This document shows positions 24,142-36,643 of a stretch of DNA of 64,000 nucleotides, in pieces. The stretch is from the NCBI GenBank assembly GCA_947683425.1, contig CANTUQ010000101.1, forward strand, positions 28,729,001 to 28,793,000, written 5' to 3'. Below the pieces are notes generated by a model that was not told the origin of the DNA, made no database searches, and saw only the letters and a list, made by a program, of their open reading frames with translations. Position 1 is the stretch's first letter. Each line of letters opens with the position of its first letter. The position numbers and the translations under genes were made by a program. This stretch comes from Excoecaria cochinchinensis. Taxonomy: Eukaryota; Streptophyta; Magnoliopsida; Malpighiales; Euphorbiaceae.

Positions 24142-25697
24142 CCCTTCCAATGATTTCGTTGGACAAAGTAAAGCAACTAAGCAAGTATAGAGAAGAGGAA
24201 GAAGAGGAAGATGGTATTTTTATTTTCTTTTAAATAGGTCAAAGGAATTAGAGGAAATTCAATTAAGAAATCCAGGTATTTTTGTTGGGAAATTTGCTAC
24301 ATCCTGAAGAAGAAGAAGAAGAAGAAGAAGAAAGATGGGTAATTTTCATAGTAGTAGGGTAGTAGTAATTATTATAATTAGTAGTAGAAAAGGGTAGTAA
24401 TTTTTATAGTAATAAGTGGGAGTAATTAAATGTGTTTTTATATTTAAAAGATAATATTATATTTTGTGAGGAGAAATAGGTGGAGGTGGGTCACTTTGTT
24501 TTGATTTTGGGGGGATAATTAGTGTTTATGTTTATTTAATTAAGGGAAAGATTTTGATGTTTAAATGATTATGAATCAACAACCTTCTATTCTGTATGGT
24601 ACCTTTGCAATTTTAATAAGAAAATTGCTCTATATAGTTTATTTTAAATTTTACAGGAATTGTTTGTAAATGTGTGTACTTTATAGTTTTTCTTTTTTGG
24701 CTAAAGAACTTGATAATCTGTAACTATAACTAAATGCCCAACATCAAAACATTTTTCAAAGTCCAAGTCAGTAATAGACGAATTTATTGCCTACTTCGCC
24801 TAATATTTTACTTGGAAATTAAAATGGTAATGATAAATATAAAAATGTATAATGTCGACAAGTGAGCTTTATTAGCTTTGAAGAAGTGTAACATTGAAGG
24901 AATAGATAAAATAAAATGTTCGAGTATCAAGTTGAATGAAAGGACAAAATGTTGAGTGCACATTGAATCAAAATTAAAGAGTTCAGATGAAAGTGGTGGT
25001 GGACCTCTAATCCAACTTTATATTATTTAAATTTATAATAAATCCGAGGTTAAATCCATTAATCATGGACTATACTTCAAAAAGTGCACTTTGTTGAGAC
25101 GGCAGATCTTACAGACTAAGACTCTATTGTTTAATGGACAAGAGAAAATTGCTTCAGCGTGAAGCAGCAGAAATAGGCATAGATTGAGAAATTATTAGAT
25201 TGAATCGGATTATACTTTTTCTTTTGTTTTATGTCTCACATCATCAACTTGATAATGATCTAAATCATATTAGAATAATTTAATCCAAGCATGGCATTAG
25301 TATTATCATTTTGTGCGTATAGTTTGTTTTACCATTTACTGTTGACCCATGTCCGAAAAAGAAAAAAACATATTCCAAATAGGATGCTATCAAATTTATA
25401 TTTATAATTACATGTAACCGCGCACGAAATAATAATTAAATTTAAAATTTTAATTAAAAAAAAAAATTCGAACCTAATTAAATAAAATTTGAATTTTAAA
25501 TAGCCTAATAATTTATGGATATATTTTTATTTTTAAATTTGTTTTCCAGAGCATAATCTCTGACTTTCATCTAATTTGTTTCCACTAATCCACGTACCTT
25601 CTTTGGTTTGGGCCACCGGCCTGCAAATCTCAAATCAGCCGAATTATTAAATCATTCCCCACCGGCGACCCCCTCACGTTCCCTCTATTTTTCTCTT
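24142..25697. other. Intergenic region between the tandem paralogues
   Basis: The 3' untranslated part of copy A, a (GAA)n microsatellite at 24306-24333, and AT-rich DNA. No gene seen. Confidence 0.6.
24306..24333. repeat. (GAA)n microsatellite
   Basis: About nine GAA units in the presumed 3' untranslated region of copy A. Confidence 0.85.
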
Positions 25698-25705
25698 TAT
25701 AAATA
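25698..25705 (+). promoter_or_regulatory. TATA box of copy B
   Basis: TATAAATA 58 bp upstream of the chosen ATG (25756). The upstream in-frame ATG at 25735 would fall almost at the expected transcription start, which supports the later start. Confidence 0.55.
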
Positions 25706-25755
25706 TCTATGGCGAGTTTTAGACCTCAACCCATATGGACCTATGTACTCTAATC

Positions 25756-27239
25756 ATGGCTGGTTCTCTTAACGGCCTACAATTGTGGCTTCCCACTGAG
25801 AAAGAGCTTTTCAACACTGAGTCAAATCCCGTTCCGAGCTTCCCTGTTGAGTTTCCTTACGAGTTTGACTCGTTTGGTTCCTCTAATTTTGAATCCACCG
25901 ACACGGAAAGCAGCGATGAAGATGAATTCTTAGTTGGATTGACTCGCCGTCTCACTCAGCAGCTCGCCGGCGAGCCTAAGGTAGTACTAGCTTATTTATG
26001 TTTTAGTTTTTGTTGTTCGAGATAAGAATTTGAGTTTGATTTGTTTTTGGTTGTTTAACTCAATAGAAGAAATGGGTCATGGCTGGGTCACCCAAATCGA
26101 TTCTGAGTGGAACCGGAAGTTGGTCGATGTCCAGCAACGGGAGCTCAAACGGCGAGGTTTCGCCTCCAACGACGCCATTTGATTCCAATAACGATACACT
26201 GGACCTGATATGTGCCCCCGCCGCCGGTGATTTTGCCCGGTTAAAGATGAGCAGCGAGGTGAATCATAGTAGCAACTATCGGGGAAGAAATCCTGCAAAC
26301 GGAGTAAAAAACCAGAGCACTGGATTTTACACAAACCAGAGATTTGTGCCTGGCGTTTCCCAATTGAACCAGGTAAAATTGAAATTCCGTGTTTAATATG
26401 AAGAAATTTGTTAACGAAATGGAGCTAATGCCTAATTGATCTCGCCTGGTTTTTTATTATAGTACCAGAATCAACAGAGAAGAAGAAATTTTATAGGATA
26501 TGAAAATGGGAGATCGTTTTTACATCCTCTGGGTCTGCCTCAGTCTGCTTGGCCGCCTCTTCAATCGCCACAAAACAAACACAACCCTACTCCAACCACG
26601 GCCACCGGTGGTTTCGTGGGTGGATCTGGTGCTAAGCGAGGGTGTAACGGCACCGGTGTTTTTTTGCCTCGCAGATATGGAAACGCCCCTATTAATAACA
26701 AGAAATCAGGTTAATTTACTGATATCAGTTTTAATTTACTTCTCATTTGACCTCAATTTGGGCCTAAATTTCAAGCTTTAATTGATTTGTATTATCAGAA
26801 TGTTCTACAGTTCTACTTCCAGCAAAGATTGGTGAGCCTCCAAATTTGAAAATTGAGGATTTAAACAGGCGGAGGAATGGTAGTACCAGTCCAAGCTTTA
26901 AAGGTGTTCTTGAATATAATAATTGTAAGCAAGCCCGTAATTTGAACTTAAGTTTGAAAAAAGAATTTGTCTTTAGGACTCTGTTTTTGAATTCTTATCT
27001 AGATTGCGTACCATCGATTCCATACATGAATGAAAAATCAAATGAATAAATGGATCTAATCGAGTAAAAAATTTTCATTTGCGAATTTGAATGAGATAGA
27101 ATTGGTTTTTACGAGAGTCGTGTTTGCAGATGGAGAGGTGGCAAGAAGGAATGGCCTAATGGAACAAGAAAAGGGAAATTTACAGGCAGAGAGTGCTGTA
27201 AAAAATGAAATATGTCTCCCTCAAGAATGGATATATTGA
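25756..27239 (+). CDS. Uncharacterised plant-specific protein, copy B (337 aa, five exons)
   Basis: Exons 25756-25980, 26067-26372, 26463-26709, 26799-26924 and 27130-27239 join to 337 codons, with the same intron positions and phases as copy A. The same motif order is kept: PVEFPYEFDSFGSS, LTRRLTQQLAG, KKWVMAGSP, SPPTTPFD, GYENGRS, GLPQSAWPPL, GTGVFLPRRYGN (240-251), VLLPAK, ARRN and a terminal LPQEWIY. Exon 3 is 168 bp shorter than in copy A, exactly 56 codons, mainly because the His/Gln/Pro-rich block is missing. The last exon is 110 bp in both. The 1.6-kb spacing and same orientation indicate tandem duplication. Function unknown. Confidence 0.85.
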
Positions 27240-28931
27240 TCCCAAGAATTCAACTATGGAGGTAGATAAAATCAAGTATAGATGGTAGAAGATTATGTTA
27301 GATTTTATGGGATTTGATATGATTCTTTAAGAATTCAAGAATTCAAGTGCTGGCTTGCAAGAAAGCAATAAGTAAATCTTGTTTTTTTTTTTTTTAATTT
27401 TTGGAATGGGAAGAGTTTGCATAATAAGTTGTTTTAGATGATATATGAAGCAAATAGGAAAGAAGAAAGCAGTAATTGAGGAAGGGTTTATATGTTATAA
27501 TTTATTGTAATTTGTAATAATAAGCAGCTATTTTTTATTTTTTACCTTGAGGAAATATTTATTTATTATTATGGAGGATTTTATTTTTACCATCCTCTAT
27601 GTTGTAACAACTCATTGCAAATTCTGATGAGATTCTTTATTATTATTATTTTTTCCCTTTTGTTATTTGCATTTCTTGAACCAAATTATTTATTTCTTTT
27701 GACAAATTCTTGAACCAAATTATGAATATATGACTTTATATTTGTCAATCTAATTTATGATTACAAGAAAAGGAAACATATCCTTTGATTTGATTTGCTG
27801 AAATAATTATGTGAAATTGAAACATTAAAGTTCACAATATTTTACAGGTTATATGTCTATAATTCCATTCATCGTCCCTACTAAATTCACATGGAACATC
27901 TTGTAGCACAATAAGGAGCAAAGCACTCTTATATATTTAAATATGTTGGATTAATTTTAATCCATATCTAGTATATGTATTAAGAGGGATAAAATATTTT
28001 TAAATATTTAAGCTTATCTATATTCAAAATTCGAATTTAAAACATGTCAAAGTAATTTTATTTAATAAATAAATCCAATGATATATTTATTCAACCCAGA
28101 TTTTATAGAAAAATCGGCTGATAATGATAATACTCCATAAATTGGTCCATAAACACCCTCACGTATACAGAATACCTTCTGGTCATTATGGCCATTTTAA
28201 AAGGATAAACCTTTAAATTTGACTTTATAAATTGTTATATATTTAAATATTAATTCATATGATTATTTTGAAGTAATTAATTTTAGAAAATAATTTTTTT
28301 TTTCAGTACTAGTTGTAACCCACTACACTTGGGAAGGGAATCCACCAAGAAAAGGCTAAAATTTGAAAGCATCTTATATCAAAGTGCATGATGATGAAGA
28401 TCGGATTGAATTTGAATCGGATTTTTATAACTAAGTTAAGAAAAGAAAATCTTACTAATTCAATTAACATATAGCTAATTAACCAGAAATTAATATAGTA
28501 ATCAACATTGGATTAAAATTATAGAAAATCTAATATTCAATTTCTTTGTAATGATATTTAAATTAAAAAGAATAGTACTTTATTGAAAAGGCAAAAAGAA
28601 AAAAAAAGGAAAAGTATTAAAGGGAGATATTGGGGAGAGGGAAATTGGTGGAGCGTGAAGAAGCAGCAGTCCAAAGCATTGAAAGCAAGATTTAGGATAG
28701 CGATGTACTATTGTAGTTTCAAATTTGCTTTGCTTTTATCTTCTCTGATTCTTTTGGGACCCGTAATATCATTTTTCCTATTTTCTTTGGCTCATTTTCT
28801 AATTTCCAAATTCTATCCTGCTATTATATTTTCCCGCTATTTCTTTTTTTCACAAACTAACTGAAATTGACCTTTTTTTTTTTGATAGTTGTGAATTAAA
28901 TTATATATATATATATATATATATATAACGG
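27240..28931. other. Intergenic region downstream of copy B
   Basis: 3' untranslated sequence of copy B, then AT-rich DNA without a gene. The 93-codon frame at 28583-28864 has no recognisable domain. Ends in an (AT)n tract (28902-28927). Confidence 0.55.
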
Positions 28932-29375
28932 TGATAATACCAAATATAGCTTGTTATTTGGTTTAAGTCCAAAGCCCAACATATACCAAAAGTCTTGCCA
29001 ACCGAGAGGTATAGCATCATTAAGCCTGACGCGTGGCGAACGGATGCGCACAAGGCCCTAAGAATAATGTCTGCTGGCTGTTCGATCGAATTGATAAAGC
29101 ACGTTTTCTATTAGTCAGCTAACACGAGTCACAATTCACTCTTTCTGTCTGCTCCGCGTCACATTGACACCTAACTACTCAGACACCAGAATGAACCACT
29201 GATATGAATTCTCATATTCTTTATAAATGACTCGGGTAACATTTGAATTTTGAAAACTTTTCTCAATACATTATCTCTCTAACACTATTGATTTAAGTTT
29301 AAAAATGTTCATGTCTGGTTCGACCGGACAAACATTTTTGCAGAAACGGGATGGTTCTGATCCGATTGGCTACAT
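28932..29375 (+). mobile_element. Solo-LTR-like block B
   Basis: Starts TGATAATACCAAATAT, has a TTATAAAT box near 29220, ATTATCTCTCT downstream and CTGGTTCGACCGG near 29315. It parallels block A at 19173 in order and spacing but is more diverged. It directly abuts an (AT)n tract. The right border is approximate. Confidence 0.45.
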
Positions 29376-32300
29376 CTTCATTATCATTCGTCCTCACTTA
29401 ATTTATGATGTCTCAAAAATTATCAATAGAAAACATAAACAAAATGAAAAACTAATATATTTCTATATTTTAATAATATATTTTTTTTTAACACAAACTA
29501 TTTTCTTACAAGATGATAAAATTGGTAACTCAAGTAATAAAAATAAATATATGAACTGAATTAAAAATTTAAGAATAATTTTATTAGGCAATTAATGAAA
29601 TAAAAAGGAAGAAGAGCACAACTATAAGACGGCAATCTCATGCAATGCGAGCAAGCCTACACATTCCTGGCATGTGAGGTGAGTTGGGATGAGTGGGTAA
29701 CATGCATATTAAGGTTAACTATTTCTTAAGAAAATACGAAATTATAAGTATAATTTAATCGCTTGAAAAGACAGATGATTGATTATTCCTGTTTTTATAT
29801 TCAAATTTTAAATTTAAATAAGATGTCTCCAGAATTTCCCTTCCTTTATTTATATATATATTTTTATTTTCCAATCTAATTGGTAAAATTTGTACTATAT
29901 GAGTGAATGGCGCCCATTTAATATAATGTTATTTTCAAATCAATTCTCAAAGTATTTATATTATTTATTTTGAGTTCTTATATATTTAGAGTGAATCTTA
30001 TAGAATAAAAATTGAGAAAATTAGTTGATAAATGTGATTTAATCTCCTTAAATAGAAAATATAGTCTTAATGAAGAAGCAATCCTATTCTATATAATTAT
30101 ATATTAATTGTTTTTGTTTTTACTTTTTCTTTAAGTTAATTATGTAATTTCAATCTTTACCTTTCGTCTACGCCTCCCTTCTCAACTGAGGTAAGGCAAC
30201 GGCCTCATCTGAGTGCTTGAACACGACTATTATAAATTAAATAAATCTCGAAAATATTATTAATTTAAATTATCTCCAATTAGCAATTGAAAGAATCCCA
30301 TTTAATGTGACAAAAAAAAAAAATCTTATTTAATGCTATAAGGGATGAACCATGGTTTGCCTCTTGATTTATTTATTTTTAATGATCTGCGTGCTGCAAA
30401 ATCATTATTAAAAATAGAATTAGTACAAAATTCAACTCTTATTATGCTCAATTACTCAATTTAATTCTCAAAAAACAACATATTTTAATTTTCTTTTGGT
30501 TTTAGCATAGATTGTGAAATTCAATGCTTAAGTAGATGTAGAATCATAAAATGGCATTCATGAGACGAACAAGTGCACCATGATGTACTCGTCTGAAAAC
30601 TGTCACTTCATATTAACGCGCACCATGTAAGATCCAACCCGAAACCAACCTTCAAAATTCAACAAATAAAATAAAGTTTAGCTGGGAGAGAGGCATGGAA
30701 AAATAACAAATCGACAAATTTAGTGAGTGGATGTGAGTTGATGGAGAAGTCTAGAATTTCAAATATTAGTGAGGGTAGGTAAAGGAGTCGTTGCAAAATT
30801 ATGGCACCCATTCAAAATTTTAAGTCATCTTTTCATAATTTTTATTATTTTCTTTTTCGTATAAACTTTTATTTACTGATAGTAATTTATAGCATGTATA
30901 CGTGTGAATATTTAAATTATGTAAATTTATTGAATTAAATTCAATCATATAATTATATATACGTACACCGTATCTGATGCTTTTATTTACTCGATAAAAA
31001 ATTAAAATAGCACTTTCTATATGTATAAATATGGAATTAAATTGTAAGCAACCAAAATTAATTAAACAAAAAATACAGGCAGCATATGCAAAAAGCTTAG
31101 AATTGAACAGGCATAGAAGCACATGGGGCCTCAAAATTCATTGTATATGTCGCTCATGATCTCATGAATGATTCTTTCTGAATCTTTTTCCTTTTATTTT
31201 CTGTTTTTCAGTCTTGTTTTTAGTTTTATATTCATATTCCTTTCGGTTAATTTATTTTCTAATTTAATGGTTTAAAATATGATTTTCTCATTTTTTTAAT
31301 TAACACCTAACCATATTTCGTCCTTATTTCTATACTGATTTTATTCATTACTTGATTTCTCACTTCAAACTTATCCTACTGTCTTAATTATCGGCGGTCG
31401 AAATTTGAAGATTTTATTCAGACTTGTGTTAATTAACTGGTAAGGTAAGAAGATTTTACTATTACATTGAGATGAATGATTAGACTGCATATTTGACGAA
31501 TTGTCCATTTATTAAGAAAGTGGGAGATGTTGGGTTTAGGTCAACTGTATGGATCTTGAAACATACCTTACTTGTTGTTGATTAGTCTGATTATGCATGT
31601 GAGGGTCCAAGTCAAATGATGGTGTTGAGAGATAATTAAATTTAAAAATATCGGGTTAGGTCCAAGATTTAATATTAATTTATTCATATCCAAAAAGTGC
31701 ATGCTTATGCTGCTGGGCTAAGCGTGCTTAATAGTAATCATGTGGTTTTCTTCTCTTTCACAATTATCTTAATGTACTTTTGTAAATGAACCAATTTTCA
31801 ATACATTATTATAACTAAATTCAACAGAGTAAACTTGAATTAATGTTTAATTAAACTGGAAGTACATGATCTACTGATTTATTCCTAATTGTAACCTGGT
31901 ATAGTTTTTGTTTGTTCCCCCAAATAATATTTTATCTTTTTTCTTCGGTATGTCCAAAATCTATTGGCCTAATTAATCCAAATTTATATTGAGTACATAG
32001 ATAAAAAGAGGCAAAGAGAGTCTATACCAAATTTATCTTCTTCTCTCTTAAATGAACTGAACTCCATAGAAATGGGCCCGCCCACTAATGAGCTTAGAAC
32101 ATAATATTAGCGGGCCTTTGTCCTCCCAAGTTCAGTTGGGTAAGACTTGGGCTCCACTTATCCTACTCATGGTATGATATACTCAAAGAGACTAGGCAGG
32201 CAGTCACCGAAAAGAAAACCTCACTAATTCGAATAAACACATACAAATTTACTTAAAAATACACGGAACAGGTAACCCTTAAACAATCCCAAACATAACT

Positions 32301-32541
32301 CTGAACCTACTCGCTCACTCCATGAATTTAAATCTACATTAAATAAAATTTTAAGTTCAACTCTTGCATTACTAAAATAAAGAGTACAATAAAGGCCACA
32401 CCTCACCAAGCTTAAAATTAAGCCATTACACATAATAATAAGCACACATCAACTCACTAATTTATTGGGCAACATTTGACACAACCATATACGGACTTTA
32501 ACATTCACAATCACAAGGATTATGAACTCTAATTACTCTGA
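29376..32541. other. AT-rich intergenic region
   Basis: No gene recognised on either strand. Open frames such as 30820-31134 (-) are AT-driven and have no domain. The last few hundred bases may include the 3' end of the sHSP transcript. Confidence 0.5.
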
Positions 32542-33030
32542 TTAACCAGTGATTTGAATGGGCTTAACATCAGGTTTCTTGACTTCCTCTTTTGGCACAG
32601 TAACAGTCAGAACTCCATTTTCCATGCTAGCTTTCACCTGATCAACCTTAGCATTCTCAGGCAACCTGAACCTCCTCATAAATCTCCCACTCGATCTCTC
32701 AACTCTGTGCCACGTGTCATTCTTATCCTCCTTCTCTCTGCTCCTCTCCCCGCTTATCTGCAGAACCCTATCTTCTTCAATCTCCACTTTTACTTCTTCT
32801 TTCTTCAAACCTGGAAGATCAGCCTTGAAAACATGAGCCTCCGGTGTCTCTTTCCAGTCAATGCGGGTGTTGGCAACGGCCGCCGTCTCGCTTGATAGCT
32901 CCGACGACCGCGGTGGAGCTAGGGCGGTGCTGAAAGGGATGCCTTGGAAAGGATCCCACACATCGAGAGAGAACGGGTCGAAGATGTTGGTTCTCCGGCC
33001 ACCAAAGAAGCTGCTTGGGATCAGAGACAT
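32542..33030 (-). CDS. Class I small heat-shock protein (about 18 kDa, 162 aa)
   Basis: A single intronless frame. The start at 33030 gives the canonical class I N-terminus MSLIPS.F; the frame is open 21 codons further upstream, but that part has no family resemblance. The alpha-crystallin domain begins at about residue 57 (DWKETPEAHVFKADLPG) and contains VLQISGER, WHRVERSSGRFMRRFRLPEN and NGVLTVTVPK. The C-terminal I-x-I oligomerisation motif is I158-Q-I160. Proteins of this type form cytosolic oligomers that hold unfolding proteins until Hsp70/Hsp100 refold them. The promoter has a TATA box and a heat-shock element, supporting heat induction. Length and motifs are typical, with no defects. 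Confidence 0.97.
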   Translation of the reverse strand: MSLIPSSFFGGRRTNIFDPFSLDVWDPFQGIPFSTALAPPRSSELSSETAAVANTRIDWKETPEAHVFKADLPGLKKEEVKVEIEEDRVLQISGERSREKEDKNDTWHRVERSSGRFMRRFRLPENAKVDQVKASMENGVLTVTVPKEEVKKPDVKPIQITG

Positions 33031-33126
33031 GTTTTTCTTGGATCTTTTTAGGGCTTGTGATTTGTTTTTGGAAATGGCTACTTTGATTTTCAATTCTCTG
33101 ATTTTAAATGGTGAAAAGAGAAGACA

Positions 33127-33134
33127 TATTTATA
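33127..33134 (-). promoter_or_regulatory. TATA box of the sHSP gene
   Basis: TATAAATA on the minus strand, about 97 bp upstream of the start codon. Confidence 0.8.
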
Positions 33135-33170
33135 GGGAGAGAATTTGATATTCCGTCAGTGTGCAGTGAG

Positions 33171-33188
33171 TTCTTGATGGTTCATGAA
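33171..33188 (-). promoter_or_regulatory. Heat-shock element
   Basis: TTCttGATggTTCatGAA reads as alternating TTC/GAA blocks at 5-bp spacing, with one mismatch (GAT for GAA). It lies about 40 bp upstream of the TATA box, as expected for an HSF-binding site. Confidence 0.75.
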
Positions 33189-34147
33189 GATGGAGAAAGA
33201 AACCTGAGCTTTCTGGATTTTGCATGCCTACGTGGCGAAGAAGTGTCGAGAATTTACATGTAGATATGGGCTTTTTCTTTTATTATTGACTTTTATTAAT
33301 TATGCGGTGGAACTTTTAAGACGATGGGACGTTGAAGCAACATATACGGTACTGAAGTAAGGGCCGCAAACGCAAATCTCCAAGTTTCCGGCACCTTCTC
33401 TATACTTTTATCATTTATTTTACTACTTCGTTAATTTTTTTTTTTTTTTTTAGAAAAAACAATGAGAATTTTATTTTACTACTTCCATTCATCTTCAAAT
33501 TTAGTTTTTAATTGGCTTACAGATTATTAAAAAAAATAATCAATACATTTTAATATTATAAAAAATATTAATAATGGATTATATTATTTTTAAACCGCGA
33601 CAAACAAAAAACTATGCTTAAAATATTAAAATAAAAAAAATACTTAATATTTTTAAAAGGACGTTGGCTTGAAAAGAAATAGATGTATTTAATAGGGTTC
33701 TTTACATAATTATACACAAAAAATATTAAAATAACAAAAAAAACAATCATTTTCACAATATTTCAAATATAAAACAGTTTAAAATCTTAATTTCATTTAT
33801 ACCAATTTTTTTTACAAAAATGTCATCTTTATCTAACTTTCCTGTTCTCTCTCTCACTTTCCCGTTTCTTCCTTGCCTGGCTCGCCTCGCCGCCGCCACC
33901 CCTCTCCTCTTCCTCGCTTCTGCCTCGCCACACCGCCGCCTCTCACCTCTTCCTAGCTTTTACCTCGCCACGCCGCTGCCTCTCACAACTCAAAGGATTA
34001 TGTTTTTGCTCCCTGTTGAAGCTAAATATAAGAATGTTCTAATAAAGCCTCCCATTACTAAAATCTTACAAACAACTGGACTTTATTTTCTGAAGAGCAG
34101 AGCACAGAAAAAATGGCATCGATTGTGCCTGGAACTGCAATTAAAAT
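33189..34147. other. Intergenic region with a CT/GC-rich block
   Basis: AT-rich to 33815. Then a pyrimidine-rich block (33825-33990) contains an imperfect duplication of CTCGCC-rich sequence with CGCCGCC runs. The open frame across it (33820-34278, +) is Ser/Leu/Pro low-complexity and runs antisense into the pseudogene, so it is not called a gene. Confidence 0.5.
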
Positions 34148-34690
34148 TTGCAGTAGGTTCAACTCAGTTTCTAGCTCCTCTGCTCGAGCTTCAAGTGATC
34201 TATATGACTCTACCATACATTTTAGCTGTGTCTCGGCCAAGCTGTTTGACTTCTGAGCAGAAGCCAATTGCGATTTAGCTTCAGCTAGAAGTTGCTTGGT
34301 TTCATGTAGTTAAGACTTTGTCATTTCTAGGTTTTCAGTGCACCTAGCAAGATCCATGGCCATATTGTCTTTTTCTGATTTTAGTTCTTCAAATTCTTCC
34401 AGTGAGAACTTGCACAATGCAGTATTTGATCCATAGCTTGATACCAAATTTCCATCACCAGGCACCTCCGGACTAGAGGTAGGACTAGAAACGTGGGCAC
34501 AACCATTTTGATAACTTTCTCCTAATGACTCCCTTTGAAGAACTTTATTCTCTGGTAATGCAACCTTATCTTTGCAATCAGGACAATTGGGTTCTGCTTC
34601 AGAACCTTTGTAACCCAGAACATTAAATCGGAGTTCGCTGGCTTTAGCTAAAACGTAAGAAAGGTCCAAAATATAATCAATCGGACTTGT
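34148..34690 (-). pseudogene. Filament-like plant protein (FPP) gene fragment
   Basis: The minus strand encodes a segment characteristic of plant FPP coiled-coil proteins (DUF869): LSYVLAKASELRFNVLGYKG, a variable Ser-rich linker, FEELKSEKDNMAMDL, then SNSLAETQLKCM and YRSLEARAEELETELN. An in-frame TAA near 34310 splits the segment at a point where coding homology continues on both sides. Intact FPPs are several hundred residues longer at both ends and nothing more is present here. It is therefore a broken fragment, either a relic or a piece captured by a transposon. FPPs are microtubule- or cell-wall-associated coiled-coil proteins; this copy is not expected to work. Confidence 0.75.
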
Positions 34691-35746
34691 TTGATTAAGT
34701 CGGAAGAAATCAATTTATTTGTAATAGTACGAGAGTCCTTCACTTACTCTTTCTTATGATGTCAAGATTTAGGAAGTTTGATTATGGATTTTCTTATTGA
34801 AATTTTGAAGTGTGGAAAGATGGTTTTGCCTCTTGGATAATCTTGTTATCTTGTTGTTTTCCGAGTTAAATGGGATTTATTTTATTATAGTATGTTTTAT
34901 TGCTTGTTCAAACTTTCTCATTCTCCTATACCTTCATTAAATGTTATCAAAAGCTGTTCAGAATGAACTTCTTGGATGTTAATTGCTTAGAGGATTTGTT
35001 TGGTATTTGGGCATATGAGTGAATAAAGGTTGGATCATTCCAATGCAAAATTTGCACCAATCTTATTTTTGTTCATATGCTGCTATATTGGATTTGTTAC
35101 AGGGTTGAAGTCCATTAAAGACCTCTGTATGTGTACTTTTCGATTATATTGTTTGGCAGGTTAAGTATTAGCACTCGGTTATGATATTTTGTTATTCATG
35201 AACTTTTCTAGCGGGTAATGGGAACAAAACAATTAAATTCTCAATTTTATGTTTTATTCTTTTTTCTTATAGGTAGTAGGTGCTAAGAGTTTGAACTTGA
35301 GAATTTAAGATAAAATTAATACCAAAATTCTATTTTATCTTTCTCATATTAGATGTACTTTTTTTTAAAAAAAAAAATCCCATTTAAAATATCATTTTAT
35401 AAAATTGATACAACATTTATCACAGTTACTTCAAGTTTACCTTCTATTAATATCAACACTGCATTAGTGCATTAATGTTTTTATTAATTTTTTTATGTAT
35501 TTTTTCTACTATATTTATTGTCATTAAATATATAAGTGTATTATAGTATTTTTAAAATACTCTTTGATAAAATTGAGAAAAAATAATGATTATTTTAATC
35601 CGTGTGAAAAAGGAAAAAATGACACTTGACTTGAGATGAAATGAGTCACCATGATGCCCACTCGTAACGGGAATATAATTAGTGTCACGACTCGTCACCT
35701 CTGTGCCGACTCGTGAGAGAAATTAAAGAGTACGAGTCGTCGCCTT
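34691..35746. other. Intergenic region
   Basis: No gene seen. AT-rich, with an ACTCGT-containing segment just before the minisatellite. Confidence 0.5.
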
Positions 35747-36643
35747 CGTGCGTATACTAGATGTATATACTGCGTATACTAGATGTGTAATAAATGTATA
35801 TTATGTGTATACTATATGTATATAATGCGTATACTAGATGTGTACTAGATATATATTGTGCATATACTAGATGTGTACTAAATGTATATTGTGCGTATAT
35901 TAGATGGATATGTATAGTGCATATACTAGATATGTACTAGAAGTATATAGTGCATATACTATATGTATATTATACGTATACTAGATATATATAGTGCGTA
36001 TACTAGATGAAAATTGTGCATATACTAGATGTGTACAAGATGTATATAGTGCGTATGCTAGATGAGTACTAGATGTATATTATGCGTATACTATATGTAT
36101 ATAATGTGTATACTAGATGTGTACAAGATGTATATAGTGCGTAGACTACATGTATATTATGTGTATACTAGATGTATATATTGCGTATACTAGATGTGTA
36201 CTAAATGTATATTGTGCGTATACTAAATGTATATTGTGCATATACTAGATATATATAGTGCGTATACTAGATGCGTACTAGATGTATATTGTGCGTATAT
36301 TAGATGTGTACTAAATGTATATTGTGCGTATACTAGATTGATATATATAGTGTATATACTAGATATGTACTAGATATATATAGTGCGTATACTATATGTA
36401 TATAGTGCTTATACTAGATGTAAATTGTGCGTATATTAGATGTGTACTAAATGTATATTGTGTGCATACTAGATGTGTAATAGATATATATTATGCGTAT
36501 ATTAGATGTATATAGTGCATATACTAGATGTATATAGTGTGTATATTAGATAAGTACTAGATGTATGTAGTGCATATACTAGATGTAAATTGTGCGTATA
36601 CTAGATGTGTATTAGATGTATATTGTGTGTATACTAGATGTAA
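35747..36643. repeat. AT-rich minisatellite with an 11-bp base unit
   Basis: About 900 bp made of variants of GTATACTAGAT and GTGTACTAGAT joined by TGTATATTGTGC. Units of 22 and 33 bp recur, i.e. two or three 11-bp steps. Because 33 bp is eleven codons, open frames across it show an 11-residue peptide period. Dozens of copies of GTATACTAGA or GCATATACTAGA are visible with point changes. Confidence 0.9.

Noticed and set aside
33820..34278. 152-codon Ser/Leu/Pro-rich frame
   Set aside because: Low-complexity pyrimidine-rich sequence that runs antisense through the FPP fragment; no family resemblance.
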